Notes: generated by a model not told the origin, from the sequence alone. A stretch of DNA of 64,000 bases from Carboxylicivirga sediminis (GCF_018156225.1 NZ_JAGTAR010000008.1:95684-159683), one strand, 5' to 3'; positions 50,070-59,583 are shown, counted from the first letter of the stretch. Numbers and translations: made by a program.

Positions 50070-51131
50070 ATGATTCACAAGGAAAGAGTCCTGAAGGCAC
50101 TAGACCGCGAACCAGTGGATAGAGTGCCGTTTTTTTATTGGGACGTCCCCGAATTTGGTGTGAAGTTGATGGAACACCTGGGGTTTCAGAATCGTGATCA
50201 GCTATTGGAGTATCTGGATGTTGACTTTCGTTGGGTTGAACCAGATTATGTAGGTAAGAAACTTGTTGAGGGTGATGGTCTGTCAAAGACCGATATATGG
50301 GGGGTTGGTTATTCAAAAGTAAAATACGGTGACTTTGAGTTTTGGGAAGCCACGGATTTTCCTTTAGAAGGACAAACAGACCCGCTTGCGTTGGAGGATG
50401 TTAACTGGCCTACCACCGGTTTGTTTGATTTTGATTCGTTACCTGAGAAGATAAAAAAGTACAAAGACTACGCCATTATGACTGCGCCCGGGTATTCATC
50501 ACCCGGATTATTTCGCATCATACAACGATTACTTGGTAGAGATAGCTTTTTGGATGTTATCATGTATCATCCTAAGTTTTTTGCCGCATTGGTCGAAAAA
50601 GTCAATAGCTTCTACCTTGATTTTATTAAAGAGTTTTTTGAGAAAGCTGGTGGAGGTATCGACTTCATCAGGATTGCCGATGATTTTGGTTCACAGGCTG
50701 GATTATCTATTAGTCAGGATATCTGGGAGCAATATTGTAAGCCAGCTATCGAAGCCTTTGTAAAGGTACCCAAGGAGCATGGTGCCAGATTTTATATGCA
50801 CTCATGTGGTGGTGTGCGAAAGCTACTGCCTGAGTTTATAAGCATTGGTGCCGATGTACTGGATCCTATTCAAACAAGGGCAAATGGTATGCAACCGGAT
50901 GGTCTAAAAGCCGACTTTGGCAATTATATTACTTTTTGTGGTGCACTGGATGAAGAGTTGTTGCTGAGGCAAGGGACCCCGGAGCAAGTAAAAGAAGGGG
51001 TGAAGCAGTTGCTTGATACCATGGCACCTGGTGGTGGTTTCATTCTTGGACCATCGCATAAATTAAAGGTGGAAACACCTGTTGAAAATGTGCTTGCTAT
51101 GTATGAAGCCGCTAAAGAGTGGAAATATTAA
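50070..51131 (+). CDS. Uroporphyrinogen decarboxylase family protein (MtaA/CmuA-like branch)
   Basis: A 353-residue URO-D superfamily protein. It starts with ERVLKALDREPVDRVPFFYWD, typical of the branch that includes methylcobamide:thiol methyltransferases rather than heme-pathway HemE, which has a different N-terminus. The segment FYMHSCGGVRKLLPEFISIGADVLDPIQ contains the His-x-Cys-Gly zinc site of that branch, and GGGFILGPSHKLKVETPVENV follows near the end. It may transfer a methyl group between a corrinoid protein and a thiol; no corrinoid protein gene adjoins it. It is monocistronic with a terminator at 51154. Confidence 0.82.
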   Translation: MIHKERVLKALDREPVDRVPFFYWDVPEFGVKLMEHLGFQNRDQLLEYLDVDFRWVEPDYVGKKLVEGDGLSKTDIWGVGYSKVKYGDFEFWEATDFPLEGQTDPLALEDVNWPTTGLFDFDSLPEKIKKYKDYAIMTAPGYSSPGLFRIIQRLLGRDSFLDVIMYHPKFFAALVEKVNSFYLDFIKEFFEKAGGGIDFIRIADDFGSQAGLSISQDIWEQYCKPAIEAFVKVPKEHGARFYMHSCGGVRKLLPEFISIGADVLDPIQTRANGMQPDGLKADFGNYITFCGALDEELLLRQGTPEQVKEGVKQLLDTMAPGGGFILGPSHKLKVETPVENVLAMYEAAKEWKY

Positions 51132-51153
51132 AGTAAAATTATCGCAATTCTAT

Positions 51154-51192
51154 AAGCCTTGATTCTTGAGTGGAAGAGTCAAGGCTTTTTTT
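51154..51192 (+). terminator. Terminator of the URO-D family gene
   Basis: Perfect 9-bp stem AAGCCTTGA/TCAAGGCTT (51154-51162 with 51179-51187) followed by a T-run. Confidence 0.85.
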
Positions 51193-51230
51193 ATTGCTTT
51201 CCGGTTTTTTCATGTTGTGAATAGAATGCC

Positions 51231-51238
51231 TATCTTTG
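51231..51238 (+). promoter_or_regulatory. Promoter -7 box of the SulP gene
   Basis: TATCTTTG matches TAnnTTTG; a T-run lies at the -33 distance instead of TTG. The leader would be about 125 nt. Confidence 0.55.
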
Positions 51239-51367
51239 CGGCCGCTAATTCAATATCCTTTTATGTTTGCTTTTTAGCAGTTAATCCCCTTGAAGATAAA
51301 TAAGGTATTTATGCGCTATTTAGAATAGTGCAGTAATGGTTTTGTGTAAATTTTAAAATAACTATAC

Positions 51368-52903
51368 ATGGTTTTTATTGAAAAACTACGACAAGGTTCT
51401 AACCTGAAAAATGAAATTTTGTCTGGATTGACAGTTGCTTTGGCACTAGTGCCTGAGGCTGTTGCCTTTTCATTAATGGCGAAGGTAAGTCCGCTTATAG
51501 GACTTTATTCGGCTTTTATTATTGGTTTAATTACCGCTGTGTTTGGTGGAAGACCCGGTATGATATCCGGTGCAACGGGTGCCATAGCTGTAGTCATTGT
51601 TAGTTTGGTTGTGAGGCATGGAGTTGAATACCTGTTTGCCGCAGTTGTACTCATGGGTATCATCCAGATCCTGGTGGGAGTTTTAAAGCTTGGTAAATTT
51701 ATTCGTTTGGTACCTCATCCGGTTATGTTTGGATTTGTGAATGGATTGGCTATTGTAATTTTCATGGCCCAGCTAGACCAGTTTAAGGTGCCCAACCTGG
51801 CTGGTGATCTGGAGTGGATGAGTGGCTCAGCTTTATGGATGATGTTAGGTTTTGTGGGACTTACCATGCTAATTATTCATTTTTTGCCAAAAATTACAAA
51901 AGCAGTACCTGCTGCTTTAACTGCTATTGTCGTTGTTTCAGCCTTGATTCTGACATTAGGAGTTGAAACAAAAACGGTGGGCGATATTGCTTCAATCTCG
52001 GGAGGATTGCCAAAGTTTCATTTACCAATGATTCCTTTTACACTGGATAATATCCTTATTATTTTACCATACTCACTTGTAATGGCAGCCGTGGGGCTCA
52101 TTGAAAGTCTGTTGACCTTATCGGTTATTGATGAGATGACCGAAACAAGGGGCAGGGGTAATAAAGAGTGTATTGCTCAGGGTTCAGCTAACCTGGTATG
52201 TGGCTTTTTCAGTGGTATGGGTGGTTGTGCCATGATTGGACAGAGCATTATCAATGTGAGTTCGGGTGGCCGTAAACGACTATCAGGTATTGTAGCTGCA
52301 GTTGGTTTGTTACTTATCGTTCTGTTTGGGTCGTCATTGATTGAAAAGGTGCCGATGGCTGCGCTTGTAGGCTTAATGTTTATGGTAGCAATTGGGACGT
52401 TTGAATGGGCTAGTTTAAAGATTTTTAAGAAGGTGCCGGCTATTGATGTTATTGTAATGATTGTGGTGGCCGGTGTTACCGTATTCTTTCATAATTTGGC
52501 AGTGGCTGTTTTTATTGGGGTGATTATTTCTGCTCTGTCTTATGCCTGGGAAAACGCCAAACGTATCAGGGCGCGCAAATATGTTGATGATGAAGGTATC
52601 AAACACTACGAGATATATGGACCACTTTTCTTTGGTTCAGTGACTGCCTTTCAGGAAAAATTTGATGTAATGAATGACCCTGATGAAGTGATTATTGATT
52701 TTGCAGAGTCGCGAGTAGCCGACCATTCGGCTATTGAAGCCTTAAATAAAGTAACTGAGCGCTATGCCAAGCAAGGTAAAAAGGTGCATTTACGCCATCT
52801 AAGTGCCGATTGTCGACGTCTGCTCGATAATGCTTCAGCTATCATTGATATTAACTTCTACGAAGATCCAAAATACAAAGTAGCGGTTAACGAACTGGGT
52901 TAA
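51368..52903 (+). CDS. SulP family inorganic anion transporter with STAS domain
   Basis: A 511-residue inner-membrane transporter. The SulP core covers residues about 12-400 with [39 protein letters not shown] and a segment [28 protein letters not shown] domain follows (residues about 415-505, [35 protein letters not shown]). The family carries sulfate, bicarbonate or other anions with Na+ or H+. In a marine organism bicarbonate or sulfate uptake are both possible. It is followed by a strong terminator and stands alone. Confidence 0.92.
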   Translation: MVFIEKLRQGSNLKNEILSGLTVALALVPEAVAFSLMAKVSPLIGLYSAFIIGLITAVFGGRPGMISGATGAIAVVIVSLVVRHGVEYLFAAVVLMGIIQILVGVLKLGKFIRLVPHPVMFGFVNGLAIVIFMAQLDQFKVPNLAGDLEWMSGSALWMMLGFVGLTMLIIHFLPKITKAVPAALTAIVVVSALILTLGVETKTVGDIASISGGLPKFHLPMIPFTLDNILIILPYSLVMAAVGLIESLLTLSVIDEMTETRGRGNKECIAQGSANLVCGFFSGMGGCAMIGQSIINVSSGGRKRLSGIVAAVGLLLIVLFGSSLIEKVPMAALVGLMFMVAIGTFEWASLKIFKKVPAIDVIVMIVVAGVTVFFHNLAVAVFIGVIISALSYAWENAKRIRARKYVDDEGIKHYEIYGPLFFGSVTAFQEKFDVMNDPDEVIIDFAESRVADHSAIEALNKVTERYAKQGKKVHLRHLSADCRRLLDNASAIIDINFYEDPKYKVAVNELG

Positions 52904-52922
52904 TAAGCTGCATGGTATAAAA

Positions 52923-52963
52923 AAAATAGCCGGTGAAGTGTTATTTCACCGGCTATTTTTTAT
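52923..52963. terminator. Bidirectional terminator after the SulP gene
   Basis: A perfect 15-bp stem AAAATAGCCGGTGAA/TTCACCGGCTATTTT (52923-52937 with 52945-52959) with A-rich left and T-rich right flanks; it can also stop transcripts from the minus-strand TPM gene. Confidence 0.9.
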
Positions 52964-53095
52964 CTATTATATTCAGATATTATGCTTTGTTTTTTTAGTG
53001 CAGTACCCTTAATTGTTGGAGATAGTCAATTCACTTATCTGAGATTGACAGACCTTATATTAGAGCTTTTTGATGAACTTGCAATGAAGGTATGC

Positions 53096-53890
53096 TTACC
53101 AACTGCCACCGGCACCTCCGCCCCCAAAGCTTCCACCTCCGAAGCCGCCAAAACCACCTCCGCCAAAGCTGCCACCTCCGCTTGAGAAGTTGCCAAAACT
53201 ACCACTGTGTGAACGGTTGCTGCTGCTCCCCATCATTGACATAAGAAGCCAGAAGGGCAGACTTGAGCCACCAAGTGAATTACGTCTTCTGCCTCCGGCC
53301 GCTTTCATAATGAATGAAACGATGATAAAGAAGAAGATGATGCCAACAAAGCCAATGCCACCGCCATTGCCTGTCTGATCCAGGTAATCATCAGCGGTGT
53401 ATTCGCCCCTTGTAAGTGCCATCAGGCGGTTGGTTGCAGCTGCAATGCCCGAGTAGTAATCGTTCTGCTTAAAGTAAGGAATCATCTCGTGATCGATAAT
53501 ACGATTGGCTACAGCATCAGGTACGGCTCCTTCCAGTCCATAACCTGTGGCAATAAAAGCTTCTCCTCGTGAGTTGCCAATACGAGGCTTAATAACAACC
53601 ACTATACCGTTGTTCTTTCCTTTTTGGCCAATTCCCCACTTTTCACCTACTTTAAAGGCAAAATCCTCACGCGAAGTACCGCCAAAATCGTTAACCAGTA
53701 ATATGGCAATCTGGGTGCTTGTTTCGCGTGCGAAATTGGCCAGGTGATTTTCGAGTTGCTGGGTTTGCTGAGCAGATAACAAACCAGCATAGTCATTTAG
53801 CAATCGTGGAGGATTAGGGCGTTCAGGTATATCCTGCGCATTCGCCATTATCGACCATAGTGCTATAAGAATTAAAATATATTTATTCAT
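53096..53890 (-). CDS. TPM domain protein with glycine-rich tail (YgcG type)
   Basis: A 264-residue exported protein. Signal peptide (to MANAQD), TPM phosphatase-like domain (residues about 25-160: LNDYAGLLSAQQTQQLENHL, QIAILLVNDFGGTSREDFAFKVGEKWGIGQKGKNNGIVVVI seen in pieces), one membrane span near 175-195, and a tail of Gly, Ser and Phe repeats ending in GGGGAGGSW. This is the standard YgcG layout. It is the last of three genes with the second TPM protein and LemA, a common trio tied to envelope upkeep. Confidence 0.9.
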   Translation of the reverse strand: MNKYILILIALWSIMANAQDIPERPNPPRLLNDYAGLLSAQQTQQLENHLANFARETSTQIAILLVNDFGGTSREDFAFKVGEKWGIGQKGKNNGIVVVIKPRIGNSRGEAFIATGYGLEGAVPDAVANRIIDHEMIPYFKQNDYYSGIAAATNRLMALTRGEYTADDYLDQTGNGGGIGFVGIIFFFIIVSFIMKAAGGRRRNSLGGSSLPFWLLMSMMGSSSNRSHSGSFGNFSSGGGSFGGGGFGGFGGGSFGGGGAGGSW

Positions 53891-53904
53891 CGTCTTTTGT
53901 TTAA

Positions 53905-54339
53905 TTAACTGCCAAATGAAATGTCGTCAGATAACTCATTGACATCATCCGATTGATAGGGGAAGTGGGCTTTTAGTTGTTTTCCACTTTCAATAATGCC
54001 ATTGGCCAGGCCTTTAGCATATTCACCTTCTTTGAAATCGGCAATCATCTGGTCTTTAATTGAGTTCCAGAAATCATCTGGTACTTTTTGGTTGATGCCT
54101 ACATCGCCCAGTACGGCAAGCTTATGGTCCTCATGTGCCAGGTAAAACAATACCCCATTACGTTGTTCTGTTTTGTGCATCTGCAGTTTTTCGAACCAAT
54201 AAGCAGCACGGTCAAGCACATCTTCGGGGCATGTTTTATCCAGATGAACCCGGATTTCACCCGATGTATTAAGTTCTGCAGCTTTGATAGCATCAACAAT
54301 CTGCTGACGCTCACCTTCACTAAAAAAATCCTTAGCCAT
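53905..54339 (-). CDS. TPM domain protein
   Basis: A 144-residue cytosolic or peripheral protein with a single TPM domain (IVDAIKAAELNTSGEIRVHLDK, AYWFEKLQMHKTEQRNGVLFYLAHEDHKLAVLGDVGIN). It has no signal peptide or Gly-rich tail, unlike the neighbour that it precedes by 14 bp. It starts 11 bp after the LemA stop codon, so all three are one transcript. Function unknown beyond the family's putative phosphatase fold. Confidence 0.87.
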   Translation of the reverse strand: MAKDFFSEGERQQIVDAIKAAELNTSGEIRVHLDKTCPEDVLDRAAYWFEKLQMHKTEQRNGVLFYLAHEDHKLAVLGDVGINQKVPDDFWNSIKDQMIADFKEGEYAKGLANGIIESGKQLKAHFPYQSDDVNELSDDISFGS

Positions 54340-54350
54340 ACTTTGGTTGA

Positions 54351-54929
54351 TTAAAATTCTACTTTAGGTGCTTTTTCAGAACCGGCTTCGGCTTGGAAGT
54401 ATGGTTTCTTTTCAAAATCAAACCAGCTGGCATAAATGACGCGAGGAAACTTTTTAATGTAAGCATTATAATCCCTTGTGGCATCATTGAATTTTTTGCG
54501 TTCTACAGCAATGCGATTTTCGGTGCCTTCCAGTTGGGCCTGTAAATCCATGAAGTTTTGATTGGCCTTTAAGTCCGGATAGCGTTCCATCACCACCATT
54601 AATTTAGAAAGAGCTGAAGTAAGACCGTCCTGGGCTTGCTGGAATTGAGCCAGAGTCGCCTCATTCAGGTTATCAGCATTAATATTAACACTGGTGGCTT
54701 TTGAACGGGCCTCAATCACACCTGTTAGTGTTTCCTGCTCATGTGCGGCATAGCCTTTTACAGTGTTTACGAGGTTAGGGATTAGATCAGCCCGACGCTG
54801 GTATACGTTTTCGACCTGTGCCCAGCTGGCATCAACCATTTCGCTTTTTTCAACCATGGTGTTATAACCGCAACTGGTAAAGAATGGAATTGCAAAGGCA
54901 ATCAGTAGTAGGTGTTTTAGAGTTTTCAT
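54351..54929 (-). CDS. LemA family protein
   Basis: A 192-residue LemA protein with an N-terminal hydrophobic segment ending in FFTSCG, which reads as a lipobox, so it is probably a lipoprotein rather than the usual membrane-anchored form. The helical-bundle body has VDASWAQVENVYQRRADLIPNLVNTVKGYAAHE and YPDLKANQNFMDLQAQLEGTENRIAVERKKFNDA in the typical order. It heads the LemA-TPM-TPM operon. Confidence 0.93.
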   Translation of the reverse strand: MKTLKHLLLIAFAIPFFTSCGYNTMVEKSEMVDASWAQVENVYQRRADLIPNLVNTVKGYAAHEQETLTGVIEARSKATSVNINADNLNEATLAQFQQAQDGLTSALSKLMVVMERYPDLKANQNFMDLQAQLEGTENRIAVERKKFNDATRDYNAYIKKFPRVIYASWFDFEKKPYFQAEAGSEKAPKVEF

Positions 54930-54990
54930 ATGTACTAGTTGAATGTTTATTTGTTTAACAGTTGATAAGTTGAAGAGTTTATGTGCTGAG

Positions 54991-55602
54991 CTATTTCACT
55001 AAAAAGTCAAACATCAGTTCATCTTCTATGTAGCCCTTCAATCTGTCGTTAATGGCTACAGGACCAACGCCCGCGGGGGTGCCAGTGTAAATTAAGTCGC
55101 CAATTTTCAGAGTGAAAAACTGTGATACATGAGAAATTATCTGGTCGATAGGGAATATCATATGCCCTGTATTGCCCTGTTGAACCTTCTCGTTGTTTTT
55201 TTCCAGATGGAAGTTGATGTTTTGAATATCATCAAATCTTTCTTTGCTGATGAAGGAAGATAATACAGCCGAGCCATCAAAAGCTTTAGCTTTTTCCCAT
55301 GGCAAGCCTTTACTTTTTAGTTCAGCCTGCAAATCACGAGCTGTAAAATCAATTCCCAGGGCTACTTCATCGTAATAGCGATGTGCAAACTGGGGCGCAA
55401 TGTTTTTTCCTATGCGATTGATTTTTACCACCAGTTCTACCTCGTGGTGGAAATCACTGGCAAAATCAGGAATGAAAAATGGCTTGTTTTTCAAAAGTAA
55501 AGCAGAATCGGGTTTAGCAAAAATAACTGGTTCCGACGGTACCTGGTTATTCAGTTCCTCAATGTGCTTTACGTAATTGCGGCCAATGCATAAAATCTTC
55601 AT
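54991..55602 (-). CDS. Fumarylacetoacetate hydrolase family protein
   Basis: A 203-residue single-domain FAH protein. Metal-binding segments are FHHEVELVVKI (two acidic ligands of the E-x-E type) and the Asp in GIDFTARDLQ; KAFDGSAVLS and DLIYTGTPAGVGPV complete the family pattern. Small members act as acylpyruvate hydrolases or oxaloacetate decarboxylases (YcgM/FAHD1 type). It is 6 bp from the exonuclease gene upstream and may be co-transcribed without any obvious functional link. Confidence 0.9.
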   Translation of the reverse strand: MKILCIGRNYVKHIEELNNQVPSEPVIFAKPDSALLLKNKPFFIPDFASDFHHEVELVVKINRIGKNIAPQFAHRYYDEVALGIDFTARDLQAELKSKGLPWEKAKAFDGSAVLSSFISKERFDDIQNINFHLEKNNEKVQQGNTGHMIFPIDQIISHVSQFFTLKIGDLIYTGTPAGVGPVAINDRLKGYIEDELMFDFLVK

Positions 55603-55608
55603 AGCTGT

Positions 55609-56376
55609 TTATTTATTAAAACTGCGAAGTTTAATGTTTGTCAATACTTTTTTTGTGAACAATGGAAAATCGCCATTCATCATCCAGCCATAATAGGATG
55701 GATCTTTCTTAAGGACTTCTTCAACACTTTTTCCCTTGTATTTTCCGAAGTTAAATACTTCAACGCCCTTGTCGTTAAAAATAATTCGGCCAATAAAATC
55801 GGCATTGCGATTAAAAGAAGAAAAGTCATTCAGGAATTCAATATTGTTCTCCAACTCTTCGTAGCGATCCAATTGAGCTTTTAATACTTCGTAAGTCGCT
55901 TTAGTGTCAGCTTCGGCTGAGTGGGCGTTGTTTAAATCTTTATCGCAATAAAATTTGTAAGCTGCGGATAATGTGCGCTTCTCCATTTTGTGGAAAATAG
56001 TTTGCACATCCACAAACTTGCGTTTCTTCATGTCAAAATCCACATCAGCTCGGATGAATTCTTCGGCCAGTAATGGTACATCAAATTTATTGGAGTTGAA
56101 GCCTGCAATATCACAGCCTTCCATAATTTTTGCCAACGTTTTACCCAATTCCTTAAAGGTGGGTGCGTCTTTTACATCTTCATCATAAATGCCATGGATT
56201 TCTGAAGTAACCTGGGGGATTGGTATTTCGGGATTGACTTTATAGCAGTAGGATTCTTCTGAACCGTCTACATTCACTTTCAGAATAGCTATTTCTACAA
56301 TTCGATCATTAGCAATGTTTATGCCCGTTGTTTCAAGGTCAAAAAATACAATAGGATTTTTAAGATGAAGCTTCAT
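55609..56376 (-). CDS. DEDDh 3'-5' exonuclease (DnaQ-like)
   Basis: A 255-residue exonuclease. ExoI is FFDLETTGI (Asp and Glu), ExoII lies in IAGFNSNKFDVPLL, and ExoIII is HSAEADTKATYEVL with the catalytic His and Asp. After the domain (about 180 residues) a C-terminal segment of 70 residues carries FNFGKYKGKSVEEVLKKDPSYYGWMMNGDFP, the small module often found after bacterial DnaQ-like nucleases. It could proofread or process nucleic acid outside the polymerase. Confidence 0.92.
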   Translation of the reverse strand: MKLHLKNPIVFFDLETTGINIANDRIVEIAILKVNVDGSEESYCYKVNPEIPIPQVTSEIHGIYDEDVKDAPTFKELGKTLAKIMEGCDIAGFNSNKFDVPLLAEEFIRADVDFDMKKRKFVDVQTIFHKMEKRTLSAAYKFYCDKDLNNAHSAEADTKATYEVLKAQLDRYEELENNIEFLNDFSSFNRNADFIGRIIFNDKGVEVFNFGKYKGKSVEEVLKKDPSYYGWMMNGDFPLFTKKVLTNIKLRSFNK

Positions 56377-56437
56377 GCTTTATTTTGTTTTTATGTGTGT
56401 TCATTAGCAAAAATAGGCAAAACGTCTGTTTTAATGC

Positions 56438-57991
56438 TTATTTGACAGCAATATCTGCCGGTTTCGGTACTACGATCAATTGAAGGCGGTCTGCCACTGA
56501 TACATAGCGATTATCTGGTATAATGAGTAAATATTCCAGTGGAGTAATTTGTTCGTGTGTCACATGTATTTTGTAGGTGCCGGCTGTCAATGCTAATATA
56601 AAGTCAGCTGAATCTTTTGTTGGTTTATAGGTGCCAATCAAATTATCTAACGTATCCGTTACACTAATGTGAGGGCTGAAATCAGGTATCTGCACTTTTC
56701 TGTCTTTTCGAATACGAATATTGGCTTTTATAACAGCTGTATATGGTAAGGTTTGGTTAAATACCACCTTGTATATATCATATTTGCCTGCGCCTTCTGG
56801 TCTGATGGCAGATACATAAGCGAACCTTTCATCTTCGACCCACGAAATATTGTAGTTGTGATAGGTGTCGTTAATAGGATAGCCCATATTGATTGGAGTT
56901 TCCCACTCACGTTTATTAGGGTCCCAGTCAGAATAAAACAAATCATAACCACCCATCGAACGCAGGTTGTCGGATGAGAAGTAAAGGCGTTGCCCGTTAT
57001 GTGCCAAAACCGGAAAGTTCTCATTGTGTGTTGACGAATTTACCTGTCCTGGCAGTTCACGCGCTTCACCCCATTCACCAGTTGGTAATTTTATGGCATA
57101 ATAAATATCTGTATTGCCTTGCTGATTTTCTGATGCAAAGAGGATGGTATCTTTGCCCGCAGTCATCCACATACCATATTCCGATCCTTTTGCATCCAGC
57201 GGTGGACCAAAATTTGCTAATGGCTCAAAGCGGTGATTGCCCAAGTAGCTTGAATAGCCCATGGTTTCGTCGCCGTCGCGGTTATGGAAAGCAAATAATT
57301 GAGACCCATCTGGTGAAATGCCTGCGACCATTTCGTCAAAAATTGAGTTAAGTTGTGACCCTATGGTTTTGCCTTTTTCAAAGTTTAATGCTTGCTTTTC
57401 AGCAACACATATGTTGTAATAATAGATGCCGGCATAGCTGTTGTAGCGCTTGTCTGAAGAGTAAAAAAGTGACTGTTCATCGGCGCTGATAAAAGGGCTG
57501 ACTTCATTTCTGGGAGTGTTGATTTCATTACCCAGGTTGATAAATTCAACATCCAGAGGTTGAGCAATCAAGAGTTTAGCATTATTGATATAACTTTTTA
57601 GAGTGGTAATTTGCTTCAATAGGTCGATAGTATTGCTGGCAAGGGGTTCTATTTCTTGCAAGATTGAATAGGCCTCATCAAACTTATGAGAGTGAAAAAG
57701 CACGAGTGTCTTGTTGTATTTAGCTTCCAGGTTATTGGGCTTCAGTTCAAGCAACCTTTCAATATATGGTAGCGCTTCATCTTTTAGGGTATTATCTTTG
57801 ATGTAGCAGGTAATAATCTTTTCGAGTAGCTCTATGTTATCCTTGTCCTTACGCCATAATCTGCCGTAATCTTTAAGTGCCTTTTCGTAGTTATAATATT
57901 TGTAGTAATCATCTGCCCTTTTTTTATAGTTCTGAGCTTGGCATAAGCCGGTTAATGAAGCAATTAATAAAGCTATTACGGTAGTTTTCAT
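56438..57991 (-). CDS. TPR and PD40 beta-propeller protein
   Basis: A 517-residue exported protein with a signal peptide (to CQAQ). Residues about 20-130 hold TPR-like helices (YYNYEKALKDYGRLWRKDKDN, EAKYNKTLVLFHSHKFDEAY); residues about 165-430 have PD40/WD40-like blades (EVSPFISADEQSLFYSSDKRYNS, NFPVLAHNGQRLYFSSDNLRSMGGYDLFYS). It lacks the C-terminal OmpA-like domain seen in many relatives; the last 85 residues look like a beta domain. Family members in Bacteroidota go with envelope or gliding machinery; here no partner gene adjoins it. Confidence 0.82.
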   Translation of the reverse strand: MKTTVIALLIASLTGLCQAQNYKKRADDYYKYYNYEKALKDYGRLWRKDKDNIELLEKIITCYIKDNTLKDEALPYIERLLELKPNNLEAKYNKTLVLFHSHKFDEAYSILQEIEPLASNTIDLLKQITTLKSYINNAKLLIAQPLDVEFINLGNEINTPRNEVSPFISADEQSLFYSSDKRYNSYAGIYYYNICVAEKQALNFEKGKTIGSQLNSIFDEMVAGISPDGSQLFAFHNRDGDETMGYSSYLGNHRFEPLANFGPPLDAKGSEYGMWMTAGKDTILFASENQQGNTDIYYAIKLPTGEWGEARELPGQVNSSTHNENFPVLAHNGQRLYFSSDNLRSMGGYDLFYSDWDPNKREWETPINMGYPINDTYHNYNISWVEDERFAYVSAIRPEGAGKYDIYKVVFNQTLPYTAVIKANIRIRKDRKVQIPDFSPHISVTDTLDNLIGTYKPTKDSADFILALTAGTYKIHVTHEQITPLEYLLIIPDNRYVSVADRLQLIVVPKPADIAVK

Positions 57992-58149
57992 TGGTGGATT
58001 TAGTTAATGATTTTAAAGAAAGCAATTTTTAGCAGAATGCTCATGAATTTTTTGATGAATGGTTCAATGTTACTCTCTAACTTTTATTCAGGTTGCATGA
58101 ACAATCGTATATGGTACTTGTTAATTTGTTAAAATGAATGCCTATCATT

Positions 58150-58884
58150 ATGAAAAGAAGACAATTCATCAGTTTAATTGGTATGGGCACAGCAGCTGCC
58201 TGTACGCCCGGTGCTAAAAGCGGTACAAATTCAAATAACAAAATTAAAAGTGCACCTATATCAGGGCATTTCTTTCCTGCCTTGCCTTATAGTTACGATG
58301 CACTGGAGCCGCATATAGATGCTACAACTATGGAGCTTCACTATGATAAGCACCACAGAGGATATTTTAAAAAGTTCATAGCTGCTATTGATGGTACAGC
58401 CCTTGAAACAACAGCGATGCCAACCATTTTTGCCGATGTGTCAAAACATGGTGAGGCAATGCGCAATAATGGTGGAGGTTACTACAATCATATGTTATTC
58501 TGGGAAAACTTAAGTCCAGAAGGTGGTGAGCCATCAGCTAAATTATTAAGTCATATTGTAAAGGATTTCAAATCGTTTGATACTTTTAAAGATGTTTTCT
58601 TTAAGGCAGCCAAAACACAATTTGGTAGTGGCTGGGCATGGTTAATCTTAGATGAAGAAAGAAATCTCAAAGTTGTGGCAACGCCCAATCAGGATAATCC
58701 TTTAATGGATGTTTCCGATGTAAAAGGTATTCCGTTGTTGACGATAGATGTATGGGAACATGCCTATTATCTAAATTACCAAAATAAACGCGGTGATTAT
58801 ATTAATGCATTTTGGAATGTGGTTAACTGGAAAGTGGTCAGTAAACGACTAGAAAAGGCTCTTAAAGGAGAGTGGATTGGATAA
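58150..58884 (+). CDS. Exported Fe/Mn superoxide dismutase with Tat-type lipoprotein signal
   Basis: A superoxide dismutase of about 244 residues. Metal ligands are in the usual positions: His in MELHYDKHHRGYF, His in YYNHMLFWENLSP, and Asp and His in DVWEHAYYLNY. The N-terminus starts with KRRQFISLIGMGTAAAC, a twin-arginine signal that ends in a cysteine, so it is probably folded inside and then exported as a lipoprotein. Most SODs of this family are cytoplasmic and lack any signal. I start at the ATG at 58150, which puts the RR close to the N-terminus; 58138 is possible. Fe or Mn cannot be told apart here. Confidence 0.88.
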   Translation: MKRRQFISLIGMGTAAACTPGAKSGTNSNNKIKSAPISGHFFPALPYSYDALEPHIDATTMELHYDKHHRGYFKKFIAAIDGTALETTAMPTIFADVSKHGEAMRNNGGGYYNHMLFWENLSPEGGEPSAKLLSHIVKDFKSFDTFKDVFFKAAKTQFGSGWAWLILDEERNLKVVATPNQDNPLMDVSDVKGIPLLTIDVWEHAYYLNYQNKRGDYINAFWNVVNWKVVSKRLEKALKGEWIG

Positions 58885-58907
58885 GTTGTTTTTCGATATT
58901 TTTTAAT

Positions 58908-58940
58908 AAGCCCTTTTTCTTTGAAAAGGGCTTTTGTTAT
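58908..58940 (+). terminator. Terminator of the superoxide dismutase gene
   Basis: Perfect 10-bp stem AAGCCCTTTT/AAAAGGGCTT (58908-58917 with 58924-58933), 6-nt loop, T-rich sequence after it. The next gene starts 23 bp beyond. Confidence 0.85.
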
Positions 58941-58962
58941 TTTTAGGGTTCAATTTTTACAA

Positions 58963-59559
58963 ATGAAGAAGATACTGATCATATACGCACATCCAATAGA
59001 ACATAAATCGCGCATTAATCGGCAGCTGATTAATGCAGTAGAAGGGATAGAGCATGTTACTGTCAATAATTTATATGAGAAATATCCTGATTTTTTCATT
59101 GATGTAAAGTATGAACAGGAGTTATTGTTAGAACACGATATAATTATTTGGCACCATCCGTTTTATTGGTACAGTGCACCAGCCTTATTAAAAGAATGGT
59201 TTGATTTGGTACTGGAACATGGCTTTGCTTATGGCCGTGAAGGAAAAGCTTTAAAAGGTAAGTGGACAATGAACTGCATTACCACAGGAGGGCAGCAGGA
59301 AACCTATCAATCAGATGGTTTGAACAGGCATGATATCAAACAGTTTTTATTGCCTTATGAACAATCTGCGTATTTGTGCCGGATGAAGTACCTTTCTCCT
59401 TTTGTAGTTTTTGGTTCACACTTGCTAAATGAATCCGAAATAGACAAGAAGGTGCTTACTTACACTAAGCTAATAATAGGCTTGCGAGATGATGAATTTA
59501 CTATAAGTACTCTTCAATCGCGGAAGATTGTTAATGAGCTCTTGCAAGAACAGAAATAA
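58963..59559 (+). CDS. NAD(P)H-dependent flavin oxidoreductase (KefF/YwrO-like)
   Basis: A flavodoxin-fold quinone reductase of about 198 residues. It begins with KKILIIYAHPIEHKSRINRQL, has the central block IIWHHPFYWYSAPALLKEWFDLVLEHGFAYG and TTGGQQETY, the marks of the KefF/MdaB/YwrO family. I start at 58963; a longer frame from 58921 would run through the terminator hairpin. The next gene, 24 bp on, is a KefC-type antiporter, the same pairing as KefF-KefC in E. coli, where the reductase activates the potassium efflux system. Confidence 0.88.
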   Translation: MKKILIIYAHPIEHKSRINRQLINAVEGIEHVTVNNLYEKYPDFFIDVKYEQELLLEHDIIIWHHPFYWYSAPALLKEWFDLVLEHGFAYGREGKALKGKWTMNCITTGGQQETYQSDGLNRHDIKQFLLPYEQSAYLCRMKYLSPFVVFGSHLLNESEIDKKVLTYTKLIIGLRDDEFTISTLQSRKIVNELLQEQK

Positions 59560-59583
59560 TTTAATCACCACTAAATATAGCGC

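Noticed and set aside
52982..53185. Plus-strand frame rich in Ala, Thr and Ser
   Set aside because: It is the reverse complement of the glycine-rich tail of the TPM gene, a typical shadow of low-complexity coding sequence.
58921..58962. Longer N-terminus for the KefF-like protein
   Set aside because: It would be encoded by the right arm of the superoxide dismutase terminator; the flavodoxin strand starts at 58963.
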